Of a stretch of DNA of 64,000 nucleotides, positions 36,625 through 45,443 are shown in pieces. The notes beneath the pieces are model-generated. The model searched no databases. It was not told the DNA's origin and was given only the letters and a program-made list of their open reading frames with translations. Within the stretch, counting starts at the first letter, position 1; every line of letters starts with the position of its first letter. This DNA comes from Achromobacter kerstersii (lineage in GTDB: Bacteria > Pseudomonadota > Gammaproteobacteria > Burkholderiales > Burkholderiaceae_B). Made by a program: the position numbers and the translations under genes. The stretch spans positions 496,001-560,000 of the forward strand of contig NZ_CADIJQ010000001.1 in NCBI RefSeq assembly GCF_902859595.1. The letters are read 5' to 3'.

Positions 36625-36644
36625 CTCAGCTTTATTCATTGGCC
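36625..36644 (+). promoter_or_regulatory. 20-bp motif shared with the M24 promoter, copy 2
   Basis: CTCAGCTTTATTCATTGGCC lies 20 bases from the LysR start and 52 bases before the GAF gene. It differs from the copy at 34367 in only two positions. Confidence 0.65.
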
Positions 36645-36696
36645 GGATATGGGTGTTGAACCCCAAAATGCTTCATCCCTTTCATGAGGCAGACCC

Positions 36697-37212
36697 GTGA
36701 CGAGTTCAAACGATTTCACGCCGCAAGCGCTGGCGTTGGGCTGTGTGGCGCAGGCGTTGACGCAAGATTCGCAGCCAGAACGCGGCTTGCAGGCGCTGGC
36801 TGCTGCGCTGTCAGACCGCATCGGATATCGGCTCTTCACTGTCCTGGTGCTGGACCGGCAGGCAGGCTTAAGCCGGCGGTACTTTTCGAGCCAGCCCGTG
36901 GCCTACCCGACGGATGGCGCCAAACCCATCCGCGAAGACAGCGACTTCTACGCCCGCGTGGTCCAAGATGGAACGCCGCGGATCTGCAACGACCGCCACG
37001 ACTGCCAACAGGCGTTTCCGGATCACGATCTGATTTTCTCGCTGGGCTGCGAAAGCGCGGTCAACGTGCCGGTGCGTTGGAACGGGCAAACCATTGCGTC
37101 GTTGAACCTGCTGCATGAAGCGGGCTGGTACCGGCAAGACATGCTGCCCGAACTGGCCTGGTATTCGGCGCTGGCCATTCCGGTCATACAAAAAATTAAC
37201 CACACAACCTGA
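36697..37212 (+). CDS. GAF-domain protein
   Basis: A 171-residue cytoplasmic protein that is essentially one GAF domain: LQALAAALSDRIGYRLFTVLVLD, then the central CNDRHDCQQAFPDHD loop, and GCESAVNVPVRWNGQTIASLNLL, a typical GAF core. It has no output domain. The start is GTG at 36697 with GAGG eight bases upstream. It precedes a Bug receptor gene by 17 bp and is divergent from LysR, so it probably binds the same small molecule or acts enzymatically in the pathway. Free GAF proteins of this type are poorly characterised. Confidence 0.85.
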   Translation: MTSSNDFTPQALALGCVAQALTQDSQPERGLQALAAALSDRIGYRLFTVLVLDRQAGLSRRYFSSQPVAYPTDGAKPIREDSDFYARVVQDGTPRICNDRHDCQQAFPDHDLIFSLGCESAVNVPVRWNGQTIASLNLLHEAGWYRQDMLPELAWYSALAIPVIQKINHTT

Positions 37213-37229
37213 ACTCCAGGGGGAAAACC

Positions 37230-38198
37230 ATGAAACGTCTTAGCGCAGGAATCGCTGCATTGTTGATGTCGTTGGGGCTGGCGCCGGCCTACGCGGCGGA
37301 TGCGTATCCCACCAAACCCATCACGATCGTCTATCCGTATGCGCCGGGCTCGGCGTCGGACACCATGACGCGGCTGCTGGCCGATGCCATGTCCAAAAAG
37401 CTGGGCCAGCCCGTCATCGTGGAAAGCAAGTCGGGGGCGGGCGGGTCAATCGCTACCGAACACGTCGTTCGAGCCGCGCCCGACGGCTATACCTTGTTGC
37501 TCAGCGCAAGCGGCACCATCGCCGTCAATCCGCATATCTATAAGCTGCGCTACAACCCTGTAGAAGACCTGGCGCAGATTTCCATCGCAGTGGAAGTGCC
37601 GTTCGTGTTTGTCGTCAGCAAGGATTTCCCGGCGCAAGACTACGCGTCGTTCAAGGCGCTTAGCAAGCAGAAATCAGGCGGCCTGACGTCTGCTAACGCG
37701 GGGCTGGGCACGCAGGCCCATTTGACGCAGGCCGCCTTCGCGAGATTGGCCGGCGTCAACCTGAACATCATTGGCTATAAGGGCGCGGCGCCCGCCGTCA
37801 ACGACATTCTGGGCGGGCATGTGGACTCGATGATGGACAACGCCGCGTCGCAGATTCCGTATGTCACGTCGGGCAAGACGACGGCGCTGTTCGTCACCAG
37901 CGACTACCGCTTCGACGGCTACCCCAAGGTGCCCACGGCCAAAGAGCTGGGCATCACGGGGCTGGTGCCCGCCGGATGGTTCGGCCTGGCCGCACCCAAG
38001 GGCACGCCGCCCGCCGCCATCGACAAGGTGCAGACCGCGTTGACGGCGTCGCTGAAGGAACCCGACATCCAACGCAAACTCAAGGAACTGGGCTGGGTGA
38101 TCGTGGGCAATACCCCCGAGCAGGCCTTGGAACGCGCGCGAGCCGACTACACGCTGCTGGGGCAAGTGGTTCGCGACATTGACTTGAAGCCCAACTGA
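37230..38198 (+). CDS. Bug-family tripartite tricarboxylate receptor
   Basis: A 322-residue periplasmic binding protein of the Bug/TctC family. Signal peptide at residues 1-24, then AYPTKPITIVYPYAPGSASDT and PVIVESKSGAGGSIATEHV, the phosphate-like carboxylate-binding loops of the family, and GYKGAAPAVNDILGGHVDSM. Such receptors bind carboxylates or related small molecules and often occur without membrane partners, as here. It follows the GAF gene by 17 bp under the presumed control of the divergent LysR. The ligand is unknown. Confidence 0.93.
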   Translation: MKRLSAGIAALLMSLGLAPAYAADAYPTKPITIVYPYAPGSASDTMTRLLADAMSKKLGQPVIVESKSGAGGSIATEHVVRAAPDGYTLLLSASGTIAVNPHIYKLRYNPVEDLAQISIAVEVPFVFVVSKDFPAQDYASFKALSKQKSGGLTSANAGLGTQAHLTQAAFARLAGVNLNIIGYKGAAPAVNDILGGHVDSMMDNAASQIPYVTSGKTTALFVTSDYRFDGYPKVPTAKELGITGLVPAGWFGLAAPKGTPPAAIDKVQTALTASLKEPDIQRKLKELGWVIVGNTPEQALERARADYTLLGQVVRDIDLKPN

Positions 38199-38315
38199 GG
38201 CGGCTGGCGGGGCCGGGCGCAGGCGCATACAGAAAGAGAAAGGCCATCCATCGGTCAAGGCGACCGATAAAGGCCCCTACAATATGCGATTGATTTCCAT
38301 TCCCCGCCTTGCTCC

Positions 38316-38999
38316 ATGCGCGTTCTAGTCATCGAAGACGACCCCGACATTCTGGCCAACATCACCCATCACCTGACGCGGCGCGGCTATATCGTGGACT
38401 GCGCGGAAGACGGGCAGCGGGGCTACGCGATGGCGGCCGAAGGCGGGTTCGACCTGATCGTGCTGGACCTGATGCTGCCGCGGCTGGACGGCTACGAGCT
38501 TTGCCGCCGCCTGCGCACCGAAGCGGCGTGCGACACGCCCGTGATCATGGTTACCGCGCGCGACACCCTGGATAACCGCCTGACCGGCTTTGACGCCGGC
38601 GCGGACGATTACCTGGTCAAGCCCTTTGCGTTAGCCGAGCTGGCCGCACGGGTCAAGGCGCTGCTGCATCGCGCAAGCGGGGCGAGCGCGGCGCGCGTGT
38701 TGCGCGTGGGCGATCTAACGCTGGACACCCGTACCTTGGCGCTGGCGCGCGCGGGCCAAGCTTTGCGCCTGCCGCCATCTCCGCTGCAACTGCTGACTTT
38801 GCTGATGCGCGCAAGCCCGGCAGTGGTGCATCGGGGCCGGCTGGAAGAAGCGCTGTGGCGCGACTCGCCGCCCGACAGCGACAGCCTGCGCACGCACATC
38901 CACCAGATCCGCCAGGTGGTCGACAAGCCGTATGACACGCCGCTGTTGCACACCGTGCACGGCATTGGCTACCAGCTGCGGGCCGCGGATGGGACGTAA
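38316..38999 (+). CDS. OmpR-family response regulator
   Basis: A 227-residue regulator with a receiver (VIEDDPDILANI; phospho-acceptor Asp in IVLDLMLPRLDGYE at about residue 51; switch Thr in VTARD; Lys in DDYLVKPFALAEL) and a C-terminal winged helix (LRVGDLTLDTRTLAL ... DSLRTHIHQIRQVVDKP ... HTVHGIGYQLR). Its stop overlaps the start of the histidine kinase gene by 11 bp. The pair belongs to the QseB/PhoP-like group; the signal is not known. Confidence 0.94.
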   Translation: MRVLVIEDDPDILANITHHLTRRGYIVDCAEDGQRGYAMAAEGGFDLIVLDLMLPRLDGYELCRRLRTEAACDTPVIMVTARDTLDNRLTGFDAGADDYLVKPFALAELAARVKALLHRASGASAARVLRVGDLTLDTRTLALARAGQALRLPPSPLQLLTLLMRASPAVVHRGRLEEALWRDSPPDSDSLRTHIHQIRQVVDKPYDTPLLHTVHGIGYQLRAADGT

Positions 39000-40272
39000 G
39001 CACGCGGCGCGGCGCGGGCTGGCGCGGCATCTGGTGCTGACCTATGTGGCGCTGGCCTTGCTGGTGGCAGGCTTGCTTACGTGGCTGTCGGTCTGGAGCG
39101 TGGGCAAGCTGGAAGCGCACCTGCAACGCATCGACATGGGCATGGCGGTGGAGCGGGTTCGGGGCGATTTCCTGGCGGGCATAGACCCGGGGCGGCCCAA
39201 CCGGTTCTTTCACGGCGCGCCGGGCAGCGACGCGTTTCCGGATTGGTTGCGACGGCTATCGCCGGGCTTTCACAAGATTGAACGTGCGGGCCGCATCTGG
39301 CATGTGATGGTGGACGACCAGAACGGCCAGCGCTACATGCTGCTGCGTGACTACACCGACTATGAACAGAGCCAGGTGGCGTCGCACTGGGCCGCGGTGA
39401 GTGGGCTGGCGGGCAGTTTGGCGCTGGCGTTTGTGCTGGGCATTCTGGCCACGCGGCGGCTGTTGCGGCCCTTGTCGCGATTGGCCGCGCAAGTCAACAC
39501 GCGCGGCGAGCAGCCCCCGCAGACACGGCTGGCCGAAGACTATCCGCCAGACGAAATCGGCCAGTTGGCCGCGGCGTTCGATGCCACGTACAACCAGCTT
39601 GAGCAGGCGCTGCGGCGCGAACAGCTCTTCACCGCCGATGTCGGCCATGAATTGCGGACGCCGCTGATGGTGATCTCCAGTTCGTGCGAGCTGTTGCGTG
39701 AAGAACAGACCCTGGATGCAGACGGGCAAGCGCGGCTGGCGCGCATCGAAGCCGCCGCGTCCGACATGAGCGACCGGCTCGACACCTACCTGATGCTGGC
39801 TCGCGGGGGGGATGCCGCCGAACGCTTCGCCCGCGAAAGCGCGGTGAGCACGGCACGCGGACAACTCGCGGCCTGGGCCGCCGTCGCGCAACGCCGGGGC
39901 ATGGACCTGACGCTGGAGGAGGCCGGCGCCGACACGCTACCCCTGCAATTCCCCGCGCCGCTATTGCGTGCGGTGTTGTCCAACCTGATCCGCAACTCGC
40001 TTCAATACGCGGGGCCGCAGGCGCAGGTCGTCATCACGGCGGGGGCGGATTTCATGCAGGTGGCCGACAACGGGCCGGGCATTCCGGCCGAACGCCAAGA
40101 GGCGATCTTCAGCCCCTTCGTGCGTGGCGAACAGGCGGATGCCGGCAACCTGGGGCTGGGCCTGTCGTTGGTGCAGCGTATCTGCGCACACCAGGGTTGG
40201 CAGGTGTCGTTGCAGTCAGCGCCGGGGCGCGGCAGCGTGTTCCGGGTGGAGCTTGCCGCGCATGTGGCATGA
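38989..40272 (+). CDS. Sensor histidine kinase paired with the OmpR-type regulator
   Basis: A 427-residue sensor. Transmembrane segments at residues about 14-36 and 145-165 bracket a periplasmic sensor of about 110 residues; a HAMP-like linker follows (RRLLRPLSRLAAQVNTR). HisKA has GHELRTPLMVISSSCELL; the ATPase domain has NLIRNSLQYA, DNGPGIPAERQ and GNLGLGLSLVQR. The short sensor and adjacent OmpR-type regulator match the PhoQ/QseC-like class, which detects cations, peptides or envelope stress. The ATG at 38989 lies in the last codons of the regulator gene, so the genes are coupled. Confidence 0.93.
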   Translation: MGRKHAARRGLARHLVLTYVALALLVAGLLTWLSVWSVGKLEAHLQRIDMGMAVERVRGDFLAGIDPGRPNRFFHGAPGSDAFPDWLRRLSPGFHKIERAGRIWHVMVDDQNGQRYMLLRDYTDYEQSQVASHWAAVSGLAGSLALAFVLGILATRRLLRPLSRLAAQVNTRGEQPPQTRLAEDYPPDEIGQLAAAFDATYNQLEQALRREQLFTADVGHELRTPLMVISSSCELLREEQTLDADGQARLARIEAAASDMSDRLDTYLMLARGGDAAERFARESAVSTARGQLAAWAAVAQRRGMDLTLEEAGADTLPLQFPAPLLRAVLSNLIRNSLQYAGPQAQVVITAGADFMQVADNGPGIPAERQEAIFSPFVRGEQADAGNLGLGLSLVQRICAHQGWQVSLQSAPGRGSVFRVELAAHVA

Positions 40273-40317
40273 CGCAGGGTAGGTAAACTCTACGCTTCAC
40301 TTTCATTTGACTTCGCT

Positions 40318-41064
40318 ATGCCTCAACCACAACGTGTTGCGCTTATTACCGGGTCCACCTCAGGTATCGGAGCGGCAATAGCACGCCGGCTGTCTCGGGA
40401 TGGCTATGCGGTGGTTTTGCATTCGCGCAGTTCTGTGGATGCAGGCATCGCCATGGCGCGTGAGCTGGGCTTGGCGGCGTATGTGCAAGCGGACCTGGCT
40501 GAAGATGCAGACCGGATACGGCTGGTGCAAGAAGCGGTTGCGCATTGGGGGCGCCTGGACGTTGTCGTGAACAATGCGGGAATCAGCCACGTGATTCCCC
40601 ATGCCGATATGGCGGCTGCAACGCCCGACGTATGGCGCGAGCTGCATGAGGTCAATGTCATCGCGCCGTTTCGTATCGTCGCAGAAGCCGAGGCCGCACT
40701 GCGCGCCTCGGCTGCGGCTTCCGGCGTGCCGGCTTGCGTGATCAATGTGAGTTCGCATGCAGGCGTGCGTCCGAAAGGGGCGTCCATCCCCTATGCCGCG
40801 ACGAAGGCCGCGCTGAACCATGTCACGCGCTTGCTGGCGGTGTCACTGGCCCCGGACATCCGCGTGAATGCCGTCGCGCCTGGGCTGGTGGATACGCCGT
40901 TGACCGCAAACTGGACGCAGGCTCAACAGTTATGGCGGGAGCGTGCGCCAATGCGCCGGGCCGCGAGCCCCGAAGATATTGCCCAAGCGGTTTCAATGCT
41001 TGTTGAATCCAACTATTTGACGGGCGAAATTCTGCTGTCTGATGGCGGATTGAATCTGACGTAG
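40318..41064 (+). CDS. SDR-family oxidoreductase
   Basis: A 248-residue short-chain dehydrogenase. Cofactor motif ITGSTSGIGAAIARR (TGxxxGIG), DLAEDAD for adenine binding, NNAGIS, and the catalytic triad Ser-Tyr-Lys in INVSSHAG and PYAATKAALNH, with the C-terminal motif APGLVDTP and YLTGEILLSDGGL. It is a FabG-like NAD(P)-dependent reductase or dehydrogenase; position and length fit a typical tetrameric SDR. The substrate is not deducible. It follows the histidine kinase by 45 bp and may be co-transcribed. An IS4-family element begins about 50 bp after its stop. Confidence 0.93.
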   Translation: MPQPQRVALITGSTSGIGAAIARRLSRDGYAVVLHSRSSVDAGIAMARELGLAAYVQADLAEDADRIRLVQEAVAHWGRLDVVVNNAGISHVIPHADMAAATPDVWRELHEVNVIAPFRIVAEAEAALRASAAASGVPACVINVSSHAGVRPKGASIPYAATKAALNHVTRLLAVSLAPDIRVNAVAPGLVDTPLTANWTQAQQLWRERAPMRRAASPEDIAQAVSMLVESNYLTGEILLSDGGLNLT

Positions 41065-41072
41065 GGCATATC

Positions 41073-41085
41073 GCGGTCAGACTGC
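41073..41085. repeat. Palindromic repeat copy before the IS element
   Basis: GCGGTCAGACTGC, one base different from the dispersed palindrome GCAGTCAGACTGC found at 46442, 46465 and 46510. A second, partial copy (GCAGTCAGACT) forms the left edge of the IS element at 41111. Confidence 0.6.
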
Positions 41086-41113
41086 ACCTATGGCTCCGAC
41101 ATCACATAAGGCA

Positions 41114-41142
41114 GTCAGACTCTGAGGTTTCCCCACGAATTT
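41114..41142 (+). repeat. Left terminal inverted repeat of the IS4 element
   Basis: 29 bases that are the exact reverse complement of 42479-42507. The first bases, GTCAGACTC, resemble the dispersed palindrome seen elsewhere in the window. Confidence 0.9.
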
Positions 41143-42402
41143 ATCGCGACCCTTCAATCAGTTCGGCGGTGCTCACTGGTGTTCGCAAGAGCCCAAGTAC
41201 TGACGTTTCGGTCAAGGCCAGCGTCCGTTCGGCATAGATCATGGCCCCAAGCGTGAGCAGCGAGATGGTCGGCCGGTCTTTCCGGTTGTTGGATTCATAG
41301 GCCGGTCTCAGCTTTCGGCTCTCGGCCAATTTTCCGACTAGCCACAACAAGAACGTCGCTAACGCGTGGATCAGCAACAAGATCTGCAGACGCGCGGCAC
41401 CTGCGCTTTGACTATCCTCTAACGCGAACCCGAACTGATGGGATTTCAAGCTTCGGAAGGTGCATTCGATACTCATGCGCTTGCGGTAGACCTCAACAAT
41501 TTCACGCGCATTCGTATCGGCCAGCGACGGCGATGCACACAGCAGCCAAGGTTCGCTTTCTCGCCTGGCGCAGACCTCGCTGTGGCTGCTGCGCTTGCGC
41601 TGCTTGAACTGAGTCAGTGCTTGACGCTGCTGCGGCGGCTTTCGATACAGCACAAGCCGGGTTTGCACGGGGCAGGAGCGGATCATTTGTTGTTCGCCCA
41701 GGTCCTGAGGGCGCGACCTGGCGGTTGCATAATCCGCCGTGCAACGCCGCCACGGTTCGTCGCCCGAGCGCAGAAACGTGCGCCCGCGGACGCGCCCCAC
41801 CCAGTGCCAGCCCAGTTGATTCAGATAGGCAAACCATGGTCCCCGGAACCCCGCGTCGGTCACGATAATCGGCCGTAGCCCTTCGGGCAGCAAGGACTTG
41901 AGCTTGCTCAGAAATGTCCGCTCAACACCCGGCGAGTTCTGATCGCGCAAGGGATGAACGCTCTCGTAGATAGGCATGGCAGCGCCGCGTGTCCATAGTG
42001 CTGCTCGCAACACCAGCCAACTTCGATCCGCCTTCAAATCAGACCAGTCCACCAAGATAACGGGGCGCTTGATCCCGGCCATGAACTGGCGGCACAGCAG
42101 TCGATAGAACATGGAGCGCTCGCTATGCAGATGACGGTTGCCAAGCAGCCGGTCTACGCGCTTGATCCGATGCCGTATCGCTTTTGCCCAGTGGGCAGTC
42201 CGCGCGCCAGTCCGCTGAGTGTCAACCGTCGCGTTGCCATCGCACTTCGCACCATGCACATCAAGGCCTTGAGTCGGCTCAAATGTAGGCCAGGGATCGA
42301 ATCCTGGAGCAGTTTCTGCAATACTCCGACTGCGTGCATGGCCTGGTATTCCTTCAAACGGTTTGGTCGCCTGATGAAGGGTATAAGACTGGTGCCATGC
42401 AC
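41141..42402 (-). pseudogene. IS4-family transposase with a frameshift
   Basis: Two overlapping frames add up to one IS4 transposase. The N-terminal part reads VLQKLLQDSIPGLHLSRLKA ... LARGLPTGQK and ends at a stop near 42154; the remainder (AIRHRIKRVDRLLGNRHLHS onward to 41141) is one base out of phase. The catalytic residues are all in the second frame: DWSDLKADR, DAGFRGPWFAYL and YRKRMSIECTFRSLKS (the Y-2-R-3-E-6-K signature). The break lies at GGGCAAAAGCG (near 42185), where one extra A would restore a single frame. It is therefore probably inactive, unless the slip is a programmed or sequencing effect. Confidence 0.8.
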
Positions 42403-42478
42403 GCCCCAATCAACGTCAGCCGAACCGTTTGACCCTGCCTCGCCGCGCAGGCCGTTGATTCACAATGAATTTCGCTGG

Positions 42479-42507
42479 AAATTCGTGGGGAAACCTCAGA
42501 GTCTGAC
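42479..42507 (-). repeat. Right terminal inverted repeat of the IS4 element
   Basis: Exact reverse complement of the 29 bases at 41114-41142. Confidence 0.9.
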
Positions 42508-42823
42508 ACCTGTCGCTCTGGGCCAGGGAGCGCACAGTGTAACGCCCCGCCACCACGCGGCGGGCTTCCGATCCGTAGCGGCCAGCCGCTATGGCGCAGC
42601 GCAGCGCGCATGAATCCGTCACTGCTCGGCGGGCTGACAAAAGTGGCTCGGCGTCGCAAGCATTCAGGCGTATTATTTTTGGCAGGCGTCTTTGCGCGTA
42701 CTTGGCATGCTCTATTCAAAGGCATGCTTCGAGACCGGCCGCATGATCTCGCCACCCAGGCCGACAACCGGGCAAGCCGAGCCCCCGTTGGGCGGCCACA
42801 TCGATGGTTTTTGGAGTGTCATC
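42508..42823. other. Non-coding region right of the IS element
   Basis: No convincing gene. A hairpin CCCGCC / GGCGGG (42546-42551 and 42559-42564) with a short loop is present. The in-frame upstream extension of the methyltransferase (to 42692) has poor composition and no ribosome site, so this stretch probably holds the promoter of that gene and remains of what the IS interrupted. Confidence 0.5.
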
Positions 42824-43642
42824 ATGAACACCTCCAGTGGCGGCCGCGCCTTTGCCGGGCCCATTCCTCAGTTGTACGAGCAGTACCTGGTTCCCATGAT
42901 CTTCGACCCGTACGCGAAAGATATGACCCGGCGAGTCGCGTCTATTGCGCCGATGGCCGTCCTGGAGATCGCTGCGGGGACGGGCGCGGTCACGCGCCAT
43001 CTGGCGACGCAGTTGCCCGCTGCCGTCTCCATCGTGTCGACCGACCTGAGTCAGGAAATGCTCGATCACGCCATCAGCCTTGGCACAAGCCGCGCCGTGA
43101 CGTGGCGGCAGGCCGATGCAATGAACCTTCCGTTTCCCGATGGCGCCTTCGATGCGGTGGTGTGCCAGTTCGGCGCCATGTTCTTCCCGGACAAGGCGGC
43201 AGCCTTTGCCGAAGCGCACCGGGTGCTGCGGCCAGGCGGGACGTTCTTGTTCAACGTCTGGGATCGCATAGAGGAAAACGAATTCGCGGATTGCGTTACG
43301 CAGGCGATGGCGAACCTGTTCCCGGATGACCCGCCTCGATTCATGGTGAGGCTGCCGCATGGCTACTACGACCAAGCGGTGATCGGCAACGCGCTGGCGC
43401 AAGGCGGGTTCGCGGGCGCCATCGCGTTTGACACCGTCGCGACGCAAAGCCGGGGCGAGTCGCCACGAACGGTCGCCGTCGCCTATTGCCAAGGCACGCC
43501 GCTGCGCAACGAACTCGAAGCGCGCGACGCCTCAATTCTGGGCGAGGCAACGGACATCGCTACCGCCGCGATCCAAGAACGCTTTGGCGCGGGTCCCGTC
43601 ACGGGCAAGATTCAGGCGCACATCATTTCGGCAAGAAAGTAG
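42824..43642 (+). CDS. Class I SAM-dependent methyltransferase
   Basis: A 272-residue methyltransferase of the UbiE/type 11 group. SAM-binding motif I VLEIAAGTGAVTRHLA, an acidic residue after strand 2 (IVSTDLSQEMLDHA), motif for the adenine (QADAMNLPFPDGAFDAVVCQ), and FRVLRPGG-like HRVLRPGGTFLFNVWD. GGAG eight bases before the ATG at 42824 supports this start. The C-terminal 100 residues, which would bind the acceptor, are not diagnostic. A strong hairpin follows the gene, so it is likely monocistronic. Confidence 0.9.
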   Translation: MNTSSGGRAFAGPIPQLYEQYLVPMIFDPYAKDMTRRVASIAPMAVLEIAAGTGAVTRHLATQLPAAVSIVSTDLSQEMLDHAISLGTSRAVTWRQADAMNLPFPDGAFDAVVCQFGAMFFPDKAAAFAEAHRVLRPGGTFLFNVWDRIEENEFADCVTQAMANLFPDDPPRFMVRLPHGYYDQAVIGNALAQGGFAGAIAFDTVATQSRGESPRTVAVAYCQGTPLRNELEARDASILGEATDIATAAIQERFGAGPVTGKIQAHIISARK

Positions 43643-43657
43643 GGGAACGGCGCTTTG

Positions 43658-43683
43658 GCTGCCGGCCAAGCCCGGCCGGCAGC
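43658..43683 (+). terminator. Hairpin after the methyltransferase gene
   Basis: Perfect 10-bp stem GCTGCCGGCC / GGCCGGCAGC with loop AAGCCC, 15 bases after the stop. Only two T follow, so it is a probable terminator without a full U tract. Confidence 0.65.
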
Positions 43684-43745
43684 TTCCCATGGCAGACGGC
43701 TCAGGCTACAGTCGCTCGTTGACTTGGACCGAGAAGGGATGGGGT

Positions 43746-44693
43746 ATGCGCGACGTAAGCCCGCTTTCAGATGACAACGCGGTGTACCGGACTTTGCTGG
43801 AATCGACCAAAGCGATTCCTTGGAAGATCGATTGGGCCACGATGAAATTCGCCTACATCGGCCCCCAGATCGAGGCGTTGCTGGGCTGGAGCGCCGACAG
43901 TTGGGTGAGCGTGGAAGACTGGGCCATGCGCATGCACCCGGAAGATCGCGAGTACGTGGTGAATTTCTGCGTCACGCAATCCCAGGCCGGCGTCGACCAC
44001 GAGGCCGACTACCGGGCGCTTACCAAAGACAACGGCTATGTCTGGATTCGTGATGTGGTGCACGTGGTGCGCAATGACCAAGGTGAAGTCGATTCGCTGA
44101 TCGGCTTCATGTTCGACATCACCGAACGCAAGAAGACCGAAGAAAAGCTGCTGAGCTTGCAGAAAGAGCTGGAGGTGCTGTCGTTCAAGGATGGCCTGAC
44201 GAACATTGCCAACCGGCGTCGCTTTGACAGCAGTTTTGAATTGGAATGGGAGCGTGCGCGCACCGAGCGCCAGCCCTTGTCCGTATTGCTGCTAGACGTC
44301 GATTTCTTCAAGCAATACAACGATTTGTATGGTCACACGCAGGGTGACAAATGCTTGGTGGAGATCGCGCAGACGCTCAGTTTGGCCTTGGATGGATCGC
44401 GTGATCTGGTGGCGCGCTACGGCGGCGAAGAGTTTGTGGTGCTGCTGCCCGGCGCCGATGCCGAGGTCGCCCGCAAAGTCGCGGAACGCTGCCAGCGCTT
44501 GCTCGAGAAGAAGTCCATTGTGCATGCGCTGTCGCCGCATGGCCGGCGCGTCACGGTCAGCATCGGAGCGGGTACGTGGGTGCCAGGCAAGCAGGCTGAC
44601 CGCGCAAGTTTCATCAAAGCCGTCGATCAGCAGCTATATGCGGCCAAGAATAACGGGCGGGACCGCATTGAGCACGTGCAGTGGGAAGCCTGA
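43746..44693 (+). CDS. PAS-GGDEF diguanylate cyclase
   Basis: A 315-residue cytoplasmic protein. Residues about 10-130 form a PAS domain of the PAS_3 type with a PAC extension (WKIDWATMKFAYIGPQIEALLGW; DYRALTKDNGYVWIRDVVHVV; FMFDITERKKTEEK), then a GGDEF domain from about 150 (DGLTNIANRRRFD; LLLDVDFFKQYNDLYGHTQGD; active-site RYGGEEFVVLLP). The GGEEF signature is intact, so it should make cyclic di-GMP. No RxxD inhibitory site is seen at the usual place. The ATG at 43746 has a purine-rich stretch upstream. A pentapeptide-repeat gene follows by 25 bp. Confidence 0.92.
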   Translation: MRDVSPLSDDNAVYRTLLESTKAIPWKIDWATMKFAYIGPQIEALLGWSADSWVSVEDWAMRMHPEDREYVVNFCVTQSQAGVDHEADYRALTKDNGYVWIRDVVHVVRNDQGEVDSLIGFMFDITERKKTEEKLLSLQKELEVLSFKDGLTNIANRRRFDSSFELEWERARTERQPLSVLLLDVDFFKQYNDLYGHTQGDKCLVEIAQTLSLALDGSRDLVARYGGEEFVVLLPGADAEVARKVAERCQRLLEKKSIVHALSPHGRRVTVSIGAGTWVPGKQADRASFIKAVDQQLYAAKNNGRDRIEHVQWEA

Positions 44694-44718
44694 GTCCCGA
44701 TTGAAGAGGGTGAGTCTG

Positions 44719-45327
44719 ATGGCTTCCAAGTTTTCTAAAAGATGGACGGCAGGTCAATTAGCGGCGCTAGAAAAAATCCTTGCCGATGCGGCTCGCAAAG
44801 CCAATCTCGGACCCATGCCTGAATCTGATTTTGGTTTGACCGACGACGGGAAGGTTGATTTCAGAGGGGCCGTTTTGCGTGAGGCGGTCAGATATCTCCG
44901 GGTGTCCAACGTCGACTTCTCCGACCTGGTATTCCAGGAAGGAGCCAGCATCAATGAGTCTGAACTCACTGATTGCAGGCTGGATCGCATTGATATGCGG
45001 AATGTATTCGTAAGACGGCGCTTTGCGCGCTGTAGTTTTCTAGGCGCCAAGCTGGGCGGCGCGCGATTAGGCGGTGTATTCAGTGATTGCACGTTCGAAG
45101 GCGCCACGCTATCCAAGGCATTCGCAACCGATGTCAGATTTGAACGGTGCATATTCACGGGGGCCACGCTGTCCGGCGTGCACTTTATCAGCTGCACCTT
45201 CGATCAGTGCGTGTTCGATGGCGTCAAGAAGTTAAGCGGCTCCGTTGCGGGCAGCCGTTTTATTGGTGAGAGTGTGCAAGCGCATCTATCGGACTGCATC
45301 GTCGATAACGTCCGCTTTGCAAGTTGA
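44719..45327 (+). CDS. Pentapeptide-repeat protein
   Basis: A 202-residue protein whose residues about 50-195 are pentapeptide-like A(D/N)LXX repeats: VDFSDLVFQEGA, LTDCRLDRIDMRNV, CSFLGAKLGGARLGG, CTFEGATLSKA, CIFTGATLSGV and CTFDQCVFDGV. These build a right-handed beta-helix. The first 45 residues are charged and helical. Such proteins range from DNA-gyrase protectors to effectors and scaffolds, so no specific role can be given. GC content and codon use are a little lower than in the neighbours, and the gene follows the GGDEF gene closely, which could mean shared transcription. Confidence 0.82.
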   Translation: MASKFSKRWTAGQLAALEKILADAARKANLGPMPESDFGLTDDGKVDFRGAVLREAVRYLRVSNVDFSDLVFQEGASINESELTDCRLDRIDMRNVFVRRRFARCSFLGAKLGGARLGGVFSDCTFEGATLSKAFATDVRFERCIFTGATLSGVHFISCTFDQCVFDGVKKLSGSVAGSRFIGESVQAHLSDCIVDNVRFAS

Positions 45328-45443
45328 TGTTGGTTCCCTGATACCAACGCGACATTCCCGTCGCCGCGGATCTACCCGCGCCCGCCGCAGCAAAGCCTCA
45401 CAGAATCTCGGGCGTATCTGGTCCTATAAACAGGAGTTCCGAG

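Larger units (their letters stand above)
41114..42507 (-). mobile_element. IS4-family insertion sequence
   Basis: An element of about 1.39 kb bounded by 29-bp perfect inverted repeats at 41114-41142 and 42479-42507, both reading GTCAGACTCTGAGG inward. It carries one transposase gene of the IS4 DDE class on the minus strand. The left repeat overlaps the transposase stop codon. I see no target-site duplication outside the repeats, so the outer ends may be imprecise or the site has decayed. The element sits between the SDR gene and a methyltransferase gene. Confidence 0.85.

Noticed and set aside
41114-42507. Programmed -1 frameshifting in the IS4 transposase
   Set aside because: The A run is only four bases and the preceding codon cannot re-pair well; a lost A explains the break more simply, although slippage is not excluded.
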